Under the pieces are notes generated by a model, which saw only the letters and a program-made list of their open reading frames with translations, did no database searches and had not been told where the DNA came from. This document shows positions 42,590 through 50,892 of a stretch of 64,000 nt of DNA, piece after piece; positions within the stretch are counted from its first letter, which is position 1, and each line of letters opens with the position of its first letter. Where the stretch lies: assembly GCF_000943555.1 (NCBI RefSeq), contig NZ_JTDV01000001.1, positions 186,001-250,000 on the forward strand. Reading direction: 5' to 3'. The DNA is from Neotamlana nanhaiensis (GTDB taxonomy: Bacteria > Bacteroidota > Bacteroidia > Flavobacteriales > Flavobacteriaceae). A program made the position numbers and the translations under genes.

Positions 42590-43363
42590 ATGAAATCAAA
42601 TTTTAAACATTTAGCAATCATTTTACTTGTAGCCATTGGCTTTACCTCGTGTAGTAATGATGATGATAGCGTAACTTATGATGCGCCACAAATCACCAAT
42701 TTCGAGTTTGGAGAAGGCAGCACGCATTCTACCGAGCCTGTTGCTTACAAAGGAGCAGACATCCACATGGAAGCAGAAATTCTAGCCGAAGCTACCATTA
42801 GCAGTATTTCGGTTGATATTCATGCCCACGACCTAACGCTTGCCGATGGTGAAGTAGAATGGGATTTTGAACAAACGTATACCGATGCTAGCTACCAAGT
42901 TATCAATACCACATTTCACGAACATATTGATGTACCAAGTAACATTCCTGCTGGCGAATATCACATTACATTAACAGTTGTTGATGAATTAGGTAACAGC
43001 ACCGAAGTTGAAGGCCATATCGAAATTATGGATCCTATTTCAATTAGCGATATCTCTATTGACAGCACAGTGCTACGTGGTAACGATTTCCATGCGGAAT
43101 TTATGATTTATGCTGTAAACGGAATCCATAACATTTCTGTTGATGTACATGCGCACGGTTTAACCATTGGCGATGGTGAAGCAGAATGGGATTTTGAGCA
43201 AGCTTACGAAGATGGCTACCACGAAAGCACCGAGGCTGAATTCCATGAGCATATCGATGTACCTGCAACTGCGCCTGCTGGTGAATACCACATGATTTTT
43301 ACTATTGAAGATGAAAACGGTAATACTTTCGAGTATGAAACTCACATTGATGTTACAGCATAG
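42590..43363 (+). CDS. DUF4625 lipoprotein with two tandem repeats
   Basis: Protein of 257 aa. The lipobox is GFTSC (about 17-21). Two similar DUF4625 units follow (about 35-145 and about 146-257). Each has a V-D-[IV]-H-A-H-[DG]-L-T motif, an E-[VA]-E-W-D-F-E-Q motif and FHEHIDVP followed by AGEYH. The evenly spaced His residues make metal binding likely. It is probably a periplasmic or surface lipoprotein that works with the receptor just upstream. It is followed 7 bp on by a second family member. Confidence 0.8.
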   Translation: MKSNFKHLAIILLVAIGFTSCSNDDDSVTYDAPQITNFEFGEGSTHSTEPVAYKGADIHMEAEILAEATISSISVDIHAHDLTLADGEVEWDFEQTYTDASYQVINTTFHEHIDVPSNIPAGEYHITLTVVDELGNSTEVEGHIEIMDPISISDISIDSTVLRGNDFHAEFMIYAVNGIHNISVDVHAHGLTIGDGEAEWDFEQAYEDGYHESTEAEFHEHIDVPATAPAGEYHMIFTIEDENGNTFEYETHIDVTA

Positions 43364-43370
43364 TTTTAAC

Positions 43371-43850
43371 ATGACCAAACTAATAAAACAACTTAGTATA
43401 GTCTTTATTTTCGCACTAATCGTTTCCTGCTCGGGAGACGATAGTGCAGATAAAGATGAAACAAAGCCCACTATAAGTATAAACTACAACAACGGCTTTC
43501 CACAGGCTTGTGCCGAATTAGTTCGCGGAGAAACTTACAACTTTCGAGCAATGGTAACAGATAATGCAGAATTAGCAGCTTATAGTTTAGATATCCACCA
43601 TAATTTTGATCATCACACACACGACGACCAAGAGGCTTTATGTGATTTAAACCCTGTTAAATCGGCTATGAACCCCATGATTTATATGGAAAATTTCTCT
43701 ATTGAAGCAGGATTAACCTCGTATGAAATAAACATACAAGTTACTATTCCTAACGATATAGATACGGGCGATTATCATTGTGCGTACTCGGCAACTGATA
43801 AAACTGGTTGGCAAGCCAGAACATCTATTGATATTAAGATTGTAGAATAA
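43371..43850 (+). CDS. DUF4625 lipoprotein, single repeat
   Basis: About 159 aa from the ATG at 43371; the in-frame ATG at 43305 lies inside the previous gene and adds no leader, while the chosen start gives a lipoprotein signal ending ALIVSC. The single DUF4625 domain contains LDIHHNFDHHTHDDQ, a dense His cluster, plus two further Cys residues (ACAEL, ALCDL). It is the partner of the tandem-repeat protein before it. Metal binding is inferred from the residues and from the island. Confidence 0.78.
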   Translation: MTKLIKQLSIVFIFALIVSCSGDDSADKDETKPTISINYNNGFPQACAELVRGETYNFRAMVTDNAELAAYSLDIHHNFDHHTHDDQEALCDLNPVKSAMNPMIYMENFSIEAGLTSYEINIQVTIPNDIDTGDYHCAYSATDKTGWQARTSIDIKIVE

Positions 43851-43906
43851 TCTACAATTTAAAATATAGGGTGCATAATTAATCATGATTTAATTATGTT
43901 TTTAAG

Positions 43907-43933
43907 AGCAGTGTCATGTTAAGTGGCACTGCT
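43907..43933 (+). terminator. Hairpin between the DUF4625 genes and the ABC genes
   Basis: AGCAGTG (43907-43913) and CACTGCT (43927-43933), extended inward by TCA/TGG with one wobble pair. A T-rich but not pure T tail follows. It could end part of the operon transcript or serve as a processing site. An AT palindrome-like stretch lies just before it (43875-43899). Confidence 0.45.
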
Positions 43934-43962
43934 TATTATAAATTTTTAATGTAAATTGCTTT

Positions 43963-44592
43963 GTGATACAAACAAAAAACATAAGCTTTCAATATCAAAA
44001 AAACGATGCGGTTTTTACCTTTCCTGATATTAATTTAGGAAAGGAAGAACCACTATTAATTCTAGGTAAATCGGGCATTGGTAAAACCACCTTGTTACAC
44101 ATAATTGCGGGATTGTTAAATCCGAAATCGGGAGAAGTTACCATTGATGGCACCAATTTACAATCTTTAAATAGCAAACAACGCGATCAATTTATTGGGA
44201 AACATATTGGTTTAGTATTTCAAAAAAACTTCGCCAACCGCTCATTAACCGTTTTAGAAAACTTAGAAGCGCGTCTTTTTTTTAGTGGAAAAACCGCCAA
44301 TAAAAATAATATACCTAACCTTTTAAAAGCTTTACAAATTGAAGGTTGCCAAACCCAAAAAATAAACGAACTCAGTGAAGGTCAGTTACAACGATTAGGC
44401 ATTGCGCTTGCTGTAATACATGAACCCAAACTTATTTTAGCCGATGAACCAACGGCAAGTTTAGATGATGATAATTGCCAAAATGTGATGCAATTGCTAA
44501 TTAATCAAGCTAAAACCAATAAATCAAATTTGATTGTAATTACACACGATCAAAGAGTGAAATCGTTATTCCAAAACATCCTTACCTTATGA
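43963..44592 (+). CDS. ABC transporter ATP-binding protein, LolD/MacB type
   Basis: Protein of 209 aa with a GTG start at 43963. Walker A GKSGIGKTT (about 35-43), signature LSEGQLQRLGIA (about 139), Walker B LILADEPTASLD (about 157) and the switch His in VITHDQR. The short length and sequence type match LolD/MacB/FtsE. It overlaps the permease by 4 bp, so the two form one transporter. Such systems move lipoproteins or use mechanical force across the periplasm and do not normally import metals through the membrane. Confidence 0.88.
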   Translation: MIQTKNISFQYQKNDAVFTFPDINLGKEEPLLILGKSGIGKTTLLHIIAGLLNPKSGEVTIDGTNLQSLNSKQRDQFIGKHIGLVFQKNFANRSLTVLENLEARLFFSGKTANKNNIPNLLKALQIEGCQTQKINELSEGQLQRLGIALAVIHEPKLILADEPTASLDDDNCQNVMQLLINQAKTNKSNLIVITHDQRVKSLFQNILTL

Positions 44593-45839
44593 ATATTTGG
44601 AAAATTAGCATAAAAAACCTGTTGCATAAACCGCTATACACGGCCTTAAGTGTTTTGGCTTTAACCATTAGCATAGGTTTACTTATTAGCATAAAACAAC
44701 TTGATGCCACCTTAAAACAACAATTTGAAAATAACTTAGCCGATATCGATTTAGTAGTTGGTGCAAAAGGTAGTCCGCTGCAATTGGTACTGGCTTCAGT
44801 ATTACATATCGATAATCCAACGGGTAACATCTCGTATGATGAAGCTAAAAAAATTTCAAAAAACAGACTTGTAGAAATGGCAATTCCGATGTCTTACGGC
44901 GATAATTTTAAGGGCTACAGAATTGTTGGAAGCAACATTAGTTTTTCCAAGTTTTATAAAGCTGAAATTGAAAAAGGACACGATTTTAAAAGTCCTATGG
45001 AAGTGGTTTTAGGTAGCGATGTTGCAAACGCTTTACAATTAAAAATTGGTGATACCTTTTTAAGTTCGCATGGTTTAGCGGAAGAAGGTTCTCACGAACA
45101 CCCAGAAAACTTTGTTGTAGTTGGCATTTACAAACAAACCCACAAAGTGATAGACCGTTTGATTGTTACACCATTGGAAAGTATTTGGGATGTTCATAAC
45201 CATGAAGAAAACGAAGAACATCCTTCAGAGGAAAGCCACCATCACGCGGAAGAAAATCATCATAAAGCACATAATGAAGAAACCCATAACGACCAAGAAA
45301 TAACCTCACTATTGGTTAAATTTAAAAACCCAATGGGTTTATTGCGTTTACCAAGACAAATAAACTCAAACACCAATATGCAAGCCGCCATACCAAAATA
45401 TGAAATGGAACGCCTATTTGGATTTACAGGCATTGGTGTAAAAGCCATTTCATGGATTGCTTATGCCATTTTACTGATTTCTAGCCTTATCATTTTTATA
45501 AACTTATTTAAAATGGTAAAAGAACGCGCATTCGATTTAGCCCTTTTACGAACCTATGGCGCGAGTAATTTTCAGCTTATAAAAATTGTCGCTTACGAAG
45601 GTTTTGTTGCTACTTTTGCAGCCATATTTATAGGCTTAATATTATCAAAAGTTGGCCTGTTTTTTGTGTTTAAAATGTTAAGTAATCAGTTTAAGCAAAC
45701 CATTCCGCAAAGTTTGGAATTTTCAAATGTTATCACAGTTTTAAGTTGGGTAATGGTTATGGTGGTCTTGGCTATTTTACTTGCCATTTTACCAATTTTA
45801 AAAATGAATGTGTCAAAAATCCTAAGTCATGAAAAATAA
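44589..45839 (+). CDS. ABC transporter permease, FtsX/MacB (LolC/E-like), with His/Glu-rich periplasmic loop
   Basis: Protein of 416 aa with four membrane helices: one near the N-terminus and three in the C-terminal FtsX domain (about 285-410). The large periplasmic domain (about 45-280) carries a highly charged segment at about 200-237 with about ten His and many Glu residues (NHEENEEHPSEESHHHAEE and onward). This is not typical of LolC/E and suggests metal binding. The 4-bp overlap with the ATPase and the 11-bp overlap with the next gene tie it to the island. A metal-linked lipoprotein or periplasmic handling role is inferred. Confidence 0.83.
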   Translation: MNIWKISIKNLLHKPLYTALSVLALTISIGLLISIKQLDATLKQQFENNLADIDLVVGAKGSPLQLVLASVLHIDNPTGNISYDEAKKISKNRLVEMAIPMSYGDNFKGYRIVGSNISFSKFYKAEIEKGHDFKSPMEVVLGSDVANALQLKIGDTFLSSHGLAEEGSHEHPENFVVVGIYKQTHKVIDRLIVTPLESIWDVHNHEENEEHPSEESHHHAEENHHKAHNEETHNDQEITSLLVKFKNPMGLLRLPRQINSNTNMQAAIPKYEMERLFGFTGIGVKAISWIAYAILLISSLIIFINLFKMVKERAFDLALLRTYGASNFQLIKIVAYEGFVATFAAIFIGLILSKVGLFFVFKMLSNQFKQTIPQSLEFSNVITVLSWVMVMVVLAILLAILPILKMNVSKILSHEK

Positions 45840-46266
45840 TCTCATCCTTTTTACTTTTATGTTTGTTGCGATAAGTGCTTTTGCTCAAAAAAAAGTGACC
45901 TGGGAAAATTTATCGAAAGTAAAATTTGAAGAAAAGTATTTTCCAGCGTACGATGAATACTTTTTATATCCGAAGTTCGATAAATCCATTCAAGACATCA
46001 ATGGTAAAACCATTACTATTGAGGGCTACTTTTTAGATGTCGCTTCTGGATCAAACACCTTTATTTTATCTTTAAACCCAATGGCTTCATGCTTTTTTTG
46101 TGGCGCTGTTGGACCAGAAACGGCCATGGAACTTCATTTTAAAGATAAACCCAAATTAAGAACCGATGATTATGTTCGCGTCACCGGAATTTTTAAATTA
46201 AATGCCGATGATGTCGATCATTTAAATTATATTCTAGAAAATTGTATAGCTGAAAAAATCAACTAA
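45829..46266 (+). CDS. Exported protein of DUF3299-like type
   Basis: Protein of 145 aa with a signal peptide ending AFAQ. The domain contains a GKTITIEGYFLDV segment, then NPMASCFFCGAVGPETAMELHF with a CxxC, and TDDYVRVTGIFKL; this recalls DUF3299/OB-fold metal-island proteins. The CxxC could hold metal. It is the last gene of the island and ends 11 bp before the convergent hutF remnant. Confidence 0.65.
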   Translation: MKNNLILFTFMFVAISAFAQKKVTWENLSKVKFEEKYFPAYDEYFLYPKFDKSIQDINGKTITIEGYFLDVASGSNTFILSLNPMASCFFCGAVGPETAMELHFKDKPKLRTDDYVRVTGIFKLNADDVDHLNYILENCIAEKIN

Positions 46267-46277
46267 ACAATAATAAC

Positions 46278-46913
46278 CTAAACCCTAGAAGCTAGTTTTT
46301 TTAATGTTTTATTAAAATGAGATGAAATCGCATTAAAATCATTATTAACCCCATTTTTCACAACCCAATTACCACCTACAATGGTTCCTAAAATGTGACT
46401 AGCATCACTTGAATACACATAGGTATTACACCAATGTTTTTCAGAAGTGTTTTTTACTAATGGCATATTAGCATCCATAATTACGGTGTCGAAAGGTTTA
46501 CCAACGTCAAAAAAATCGTTCGTGATATTACCCATCGCCTTTTTACCTGTTTGCCACATCATTTCTATGGCGTTGAAGCCTCTATCTGCTTTTCTTGAAA
46601 CATAAAAAGTATCGCGTTTATGAGAGATTAACCGTTGTCCGTAATCTAATAAACGTAATTCTTCAAACGGATTTAAACCCACGTGACTATCTGTACCAAT
46701 ACTCCACTTTCCGTTTAACGCTTTAAAATCGTGAAAACGAAAAATGCCATCGCCTAAATTACCTTCGGTTGAAGGACATAAAACCACATTGGCTTGTGCT
46801 TTGGCAATACCTGCAACTTCATCATCATTTAAATGTGTTGCATGGACTAAATGAAAATTTTCGGTGACATTACAATTATCTAATAACCATTCTACGGGAC
46901 GTTTTCCGTAGAA
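46278..46913 (-). pseudogene. hutF: 5'-truncated hutF (formimidoylglutamate deiminase) remnant
   Basis: About 212 codons of the C-terminal half of an amidohydrolase remain. Features characteristic of HutF are clear: YGKRPVEWLLDN, NFHLVHATHLNDDE, STEGNLGDGIF, the metal Asp in IGTDSHV and LDYGQRL. The frame is closed by TAA at 46914-46916 immediately before the conserved part, and no N-terminal half (with the HxH metal ligands, about 240 residues) is present upstream. An internal ATG at 46787 allows a 169-aa ORF, but it would lack the active site. The break coincides with the edge of the xylan cluster. Confidence 0.8.
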
Positions 46914-46950
46914 TTAATAATAGATTAAATAGTTTAGTTGATTTAATGAC

Positions 46951-46986
46951 AAAAACTCTCAGCACCATGTTGTGTTGGGAGTTTTT
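46951..46986 (+). terminator. Strong hairpin terminator in the junction region
   Basis: AAAAACTCTCAGCAC (46951-46965), loop CATGTT, GTGTTGGGAGTTTTT (46972-46986): 15 pairs with two G-T wobbles, then more T residues. It reads as a terminator on the plus strand and, through the A run, also on the minus strand. No intact plus-strand gene directly precedes it, so it may be a relic of a lost gene. Confidence 0.65.
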
Positions 46987-47121
46987 TTATTAATCAAAAT
47001 ATAAGCGCTATTCAATTTTATAGGAACCGCAACTTACAGATTATAACGAAATATGAATTTGTAGCAACCTCAACTAAATCTCTTCTAAAAAAGCACAAAA
47101 CAGACGCATTATTTAAGACTG

Positions 47122-47166
47122 AAAAAAGAAAAGCACACTTAATTTATCAGAATTAAGCATGCTTTA
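47122..47166 (-). terminator. Terminator of the xylan minus-strand operon
   Basis: A 15-bp stem (two wobbles), 47129-47145 with 47152-47166, loop of 6. On the minus strand it is followed by TCTTTTTTC. It lies 38 bp after the GH43 stop codon, so it ends the GH67-GH10-transporter-GH43 transcript. Confidence 0.72.
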
Positions 47167-47203
47167 TAAAATTAATTCTTGGTGTTTATGAGTTAAATTA
47201 ATC

Positions 47204-48244
47204 TTATTCCATCACTACAGAATCACTTTCGCAATACGGATCCAAAGTATTTATTGTACCATCATCATTATAAGTTATTTCGGCAACCTTAATAGAACGC
47301 AGATGCGTCACACCTTTCGATAAGCTAGAATCGTGATAAAATAAGTACCACTTCCCTTCTACTTCACAAATAGAATGATGCGATGTCCAACCAACAACAG
47401 GATTTAAAATTCTACCGGTGTATGTAAATGGTCCATAAGGATTATCGCCAATGCCATAACAAATAAAATGCGTATCGCCAGTGGAATACGAGAAATAATA
47501 CTTTCCGTTATATTTATGCATCCAAGCAGCTTCAAAAAAACGTCTATCGTTATCGCCTTCTAACAATAAATCACCATTTTCGTCTATTATTTGTACTTGC
47601 TTAACCTCTTCAGAAAACTCTAATAAATCATCTTGAAGTTTAGCTACCAAAGGCATTAAAGCGGTTTCGTCGGGTTTAGGCAACTCGTTTTTCGTATCAA
47701 AAATATTATTGCGATACTTTTGAAGCATACCGCCCCAAATACCTCCAAAATACAGGTAGTAATTACCATCATCATCTTTAAAAATAGCAGGATCGATACT
47801 ATAACTCCCTTTTATCGGCTGTGGTTGCGGTGTAAAAGGACCTGTTGGAGAATCGCTAATAGCCACACCTATTTTAAAAAAACCTTCGTAATCGCGAGCA
47901 GGAAAAAACAAGTAATATTTACCATCCTTTTCGGTGGCATCGGGTGCCCACATTTGCTTTTCGGCCCATGGTACATCGTCAACATGCAATGCCAATCCGT
48001 TATCTACCGCCTTACTACAAACAGAATCCATAGAAAACACATGATAATCTTCCATTCCAAAATGGTCGCCATTATCGTTAAAAGGAATACCTGCATCAAT
48101 ATCATGCGACGGATAAATGTATATTTTCCCGTTAAACACATGCGCCGACGGATCTGCGGTATACATGTGTGTTACCAACGGTTGCGAAATGGCTTTTTTA
48201 TTTAATTCGTTAAAATCGATATGATCTATAGAGTTTTCTGGCAT
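47204..48244 (-). CDS. GH43 beta-xylosidase/arabinofuranosidase, cytosolic
   Basis: Protein of 346 aa with no signal peptide. The three GH43 catalytic acids are visible: Asp31 in MYTADPSAHVF, the Asp in YSIDPAIFKDDDG (about 150) and Glu in RRFFEAAWMHKY (about 240). WAPDATEKDGKYYLFFPA and GWTSHHSI, a His-containing metal-site segment, are also typical of GH43 subfamily 1. It most likely splits imported xylo-oligosaccharides in the cytoplasm. It lies 13 bp from the transporter gene on the same strand. Confidence 0.87.
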   Translation of the reverse strand: MPENSIDHIDFNELNKKAISQPLVTHMYTADPSAHVFNGKIYIYPSHDIDAGIPFNDNGDHFGMEDYHVFSMDSVCSKAVDNGLALHVDDVPWAEKQMWAPDATEKDGKYYLFFPARDYEGFFKIGVAISDSPTGPFTPQPQPIKGSYSIDPAIFKDDDGNYYLYFGGIWGGMLQKYRNNIFDTKNELPKPDETALMPLVAKLQDDLLEFSEEVKQVQIIDENGDLLLEGDNDRRFFEAAWMHKYNGKYYFSYSTGDTHFICYGIGDNPYGPFTYTGRILNPVVGWTSHHSICEVEGKWYLFYHDSSLSKGVTHLRSIKVAEITYNDDGTINTLDPYCESDSVVME

Positions 48245-48257
48245 AATAATTAAAGAT

Positions 48258-49712
48258 TTAAATTCTACGTTGTTTTAAATCGTTTTCAATAGTTTTTTCC
48301 ATCGTTTTATCAATGGCATAAAACGACAACAACACAACGCATATTAAAAATGGTATTGCAGGATAAATACTTACCAACATTTTAGTTCCTTGTATGGCAC
48401 TTTCTGGCTGTAACAGGGCTTCACCAGTAATTACAGCTTCTTTAGTTACGTAATTATAGAGCCCTAAAATCCAGGTTACAAGTGCACTTCCTATACTTAA
48501 TCCTGCTTTTAATCCTACCATCATCGCAGAAAAAATTATTGCCGTAGCACGACGGTAGTTTATCCACTCCGAATAATCGGCAACATCAGCTATCATCGCC
48601 CAAAGCAACGGAATAGTTAATCCGTAAAAAAAGCCGTGTAATATTTGTGAAACAAACATGAGTATCACCGCATTTTTCGGAAAGAAAAAGAAGATTATTA
48701 TAAATATTGTAGAAATGAATAAAGCAAGACGAAACACATCGCGTTTACCATATTTATCGGCAAATCGTTTGGAAAAAGTTATACCAACAATCATAAAAAT
48801 AATTCCGCCCGCATTAAACAACCCGAAACCTGCCGACACTGGATTTGCGCCGAAAAAATTAAGTCCTACTTGAGATAATGCATCAAGTATAGGCTGAATA
48901 AATTGTGTTAAACTAGTTTTATCTACATAGTTTTCAAAATAATACACATACGAACCTCCTTTCATAGCGAGTGTTACAAAAACCAGTAAAGTAACGATTA
49001 AGATAATAACCCAAGGTTTGTTTTTCAGCAAATCGGAAAGGTCTTGTTTAACGCTAGATTTTTGTGCTATTTCTGGAACAATACGTTCTTTAGTTGTAAA
49101 AAAGGTTATGATGAGCATGATAGTTCCAATGGCTGCCAACCACGTCATTACCACCTCAATTCCTAGTGCTTTATCGCCACCTCCTACAGCTTCAATTATC
49201 GGTAACATAAATACCTGAACAAAAAACTGAGCAAACATAACCGCTACAAAACGATAGGACGAAATACTGTTACGCTCTCCCATATCACCTGTAATTACGC
49301 CACTTAAAGCAGAATATGGTAAATTATTTGCCGCATACAAAAGCAATAACAATGTGTACGTTACTGCCGCATAAATAACTTTTCCTTTATAAGTGAAATC
49401 GGGTGTACTAAAAGCTAGAATTGAAATGACTCCAAGAGGAACAGCCGTCCATAAAATCCATGGGCGAAATTTACCCGATTTAGCATTAGTTCTATCGGCT
49501 AAAGCGCCAATAATTGGATTAAACCCGAAGGCTGCTATAAGCCCAACAACTAGCATAATGGCCGAAGCATGATTTGCCTCTAGCCTATAAATATCGGTAT
49601 AAAAGTAAGCCAAATACGTCATTAGCGTTTGAAAAACTAAGTTCGCTGCCAAATCGCCAAGGCTATAGCCTATTTTTTCCTTTACGGATAATTTTTGAAC
49701 CGTATTACTCAT
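48258..49712 (-). CDS. GPH-family (YicJ/XynT-like) xyloside:cation symporter
   Basis: Protein of 484 aa with 12 helices. It starts SVKEKIGYSLGDLAANLVFQTLMTYL across the first helix, typical of the glycoside-pentoside-hexuronide family, and has GALADRTNAKSGKFRPWILW with the family's cation-site Asp and Arg residues, and later MIADVADYSEW. It probably imports xylobiose and longer xylosides for the GH43 next to it. It is followed by GH43 at 13 bp and preceded by the GH10 gene. Confidence 0.87.
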   Translation of the reverse strand: MSNTVQKLSVKEKIGYSLGDLAANLVFQTLMTYLAYFYTDIYRLEANHASAIMLVVGLIAAFGFNPIIGALADRTNAKSGKFRPWILWTAVPLGVISILAFSTPDFTYKGKVIYAAVTYTLLLLLYAANNLPYSALSGVITGDMGERNSISSYRFVAVMFAQFFVQVFMLPIIEAVGGGDKALGIEVVMTWLAAIGTIMLIITFFTTKERIVPEIAQKSSVKQDLSDLLKNKPWVIILIVTLLVFVTLAMKGGSYVYYFENYVDKTSLTQFIQPILDALSQVGLNFFGANPVSAGFGLFNAGGIIFMIVGITFSKRFADKYGKRDVFRLALFISTIFIIIFFFFPKNAVILMFVSQILHGFFYGLTIPLLWAMIADVADYSEWINYRRATAIIFSAMMVGLKAGLSIGSALVTWILGLYNYVTKEAVITGEALLQPESAIQGTKMLVSIYPAIPFLICVVLLSFYAIDKTMEKTIENDLKQRRI

Positions 49713-49745
49713 AAATGTTTAGTTAGTTGGTTGGTTAATTCTAGT

Positions 49746-50857
49746 TTATGGTTTTAAAGCGATAATACTATCGAAAGCTTGTTTGGGTTGGTTTTCCCTA
49801 TCGAACAATAACGGATAATCGGTGCGTCCGTTAATTGGCCAATCGTTCTTCCAGGAATTGCCATCATTTAAACCCCAAAAGGTGACTCTATTTATCTTGT
49901 CTTTATGCTTAAAAGTTTGAATATCTCTTGATACCTTATTGCTAATTGCTTTTGAATTACTTCGGGTAATTCAGTTGGATACGGATTCATGGTTGGATCA
50001 TCACTTTCAAACTTAACGTTAACATCGGCTCCAGAAAAATCCCAAGGCATAGGAATTACCGAAATATCTAATTCGGTAATATCAACCTTTATTCCTAAAG
50101 CGGCATACTCTAAAATACTGGTTTCAATCTCGCTAATAGTTGGCGAGGTTAGTCCCCAATGCCCTTGCATACCAATACCATCAACTTTTACGCCTTTATT
50201 CTGAAGGTTCTTTATCAAGTTAATCGCACCGCGACGTTTATCAGGGTTAGTTAAACTATAATCGTTATAAAACAGTTGCGCGTTCGGATCTGCTTCTGAA
50301 GCGATTTGAAAAACCATAGGAATATAATCTTCGCCTAATACCTTGTAAAATACCGATTCACGCAGGGCGCCATCGTCGTTTAAAGCTTCATTTAAAACAT
50401 CCCAAGCGTCAATCTTGCCTTTGTATCGTCCTATAATGGTATTTATGTGATTCGTGATAACGGATGCCAATTCGGTACTATCGGTAATTTCAGAAAAAAA
50501 CGGACTTAATTGACTATGCCAAATTAAAGTATGTCCTTGAATGTGTAGTTGATGCTTTTTTGCAAAATTTACAAACACATCGGAAGTTGTGAAATTAAAC
50601 ACCTCTTTTTCAGGATAAATGTGCATCGACTTCATTAAATTCTCTGGTGTCACACTACTAAATTGTTCAGCTATTAAGTTAGTTGTAACCGAATCGGTTT
50701 CCTTAATTTGCGCTTCATTTAAAGCAACACCAACATAAAAATCATCTTTAAAAACTGTTTTTAAGGTCTTATTTTGAGGGATTTGTTCTGAGGTTTCCTG
50801 CTGATTTTTACAACTTATAAAAAGTAGTATCAAGGCAAAATATGGTAGTAATTTCAT
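49746..50857 (-). pseudogene. GH10 endo-beta-1,4-xylanase, frameshifted near the 3' end
   Basis: The lipoprotein leader ends LLFISC. The GH10 barrel has the acid/base Glu in DAWDVLNEALND (about 155) and the nucleophile Glu in VDITELDIS (about 265). The first frame stops early at 49892 after [10 protein letters not shown] (321 aa). One base out of phase, the missing end continues in [17 protein letters not shown], then [14 protein letters not shown] and [11 protein letters not shown], stopping at 49746-49748. Adding one T to the T4 run (A4 at 49911-49914) restores a normal protein of 370 aa. Either the strain carries a frameshift or the sequence lacks one base in this homopolymer. Role: cuts xylan backbone outside the inner membrane. 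Confidence 0.85.
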
Positions 50858-50892
50858 TTTAGTTATTGACTTTAGTTTTAGTTAAATTTGGT

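Larger units (their letters stand above)
46914..47203. other. Junction region between the hutF remnant and the xylan cluster
   Basis: 290 bp without a recognised gene. It contains two strong hairpins, annotated separately. No transposase, integrase or clear direct repeat was seen, so the mechanism that joined the two parts is unknown. Confidence 0.5.

Noticed and set aside
46278-46787. 169-aa ORF as a small independent gene
   Set aside because: It is the tail of hutF; clear HutF sequence continues upstream of the internal ATG to 46913.
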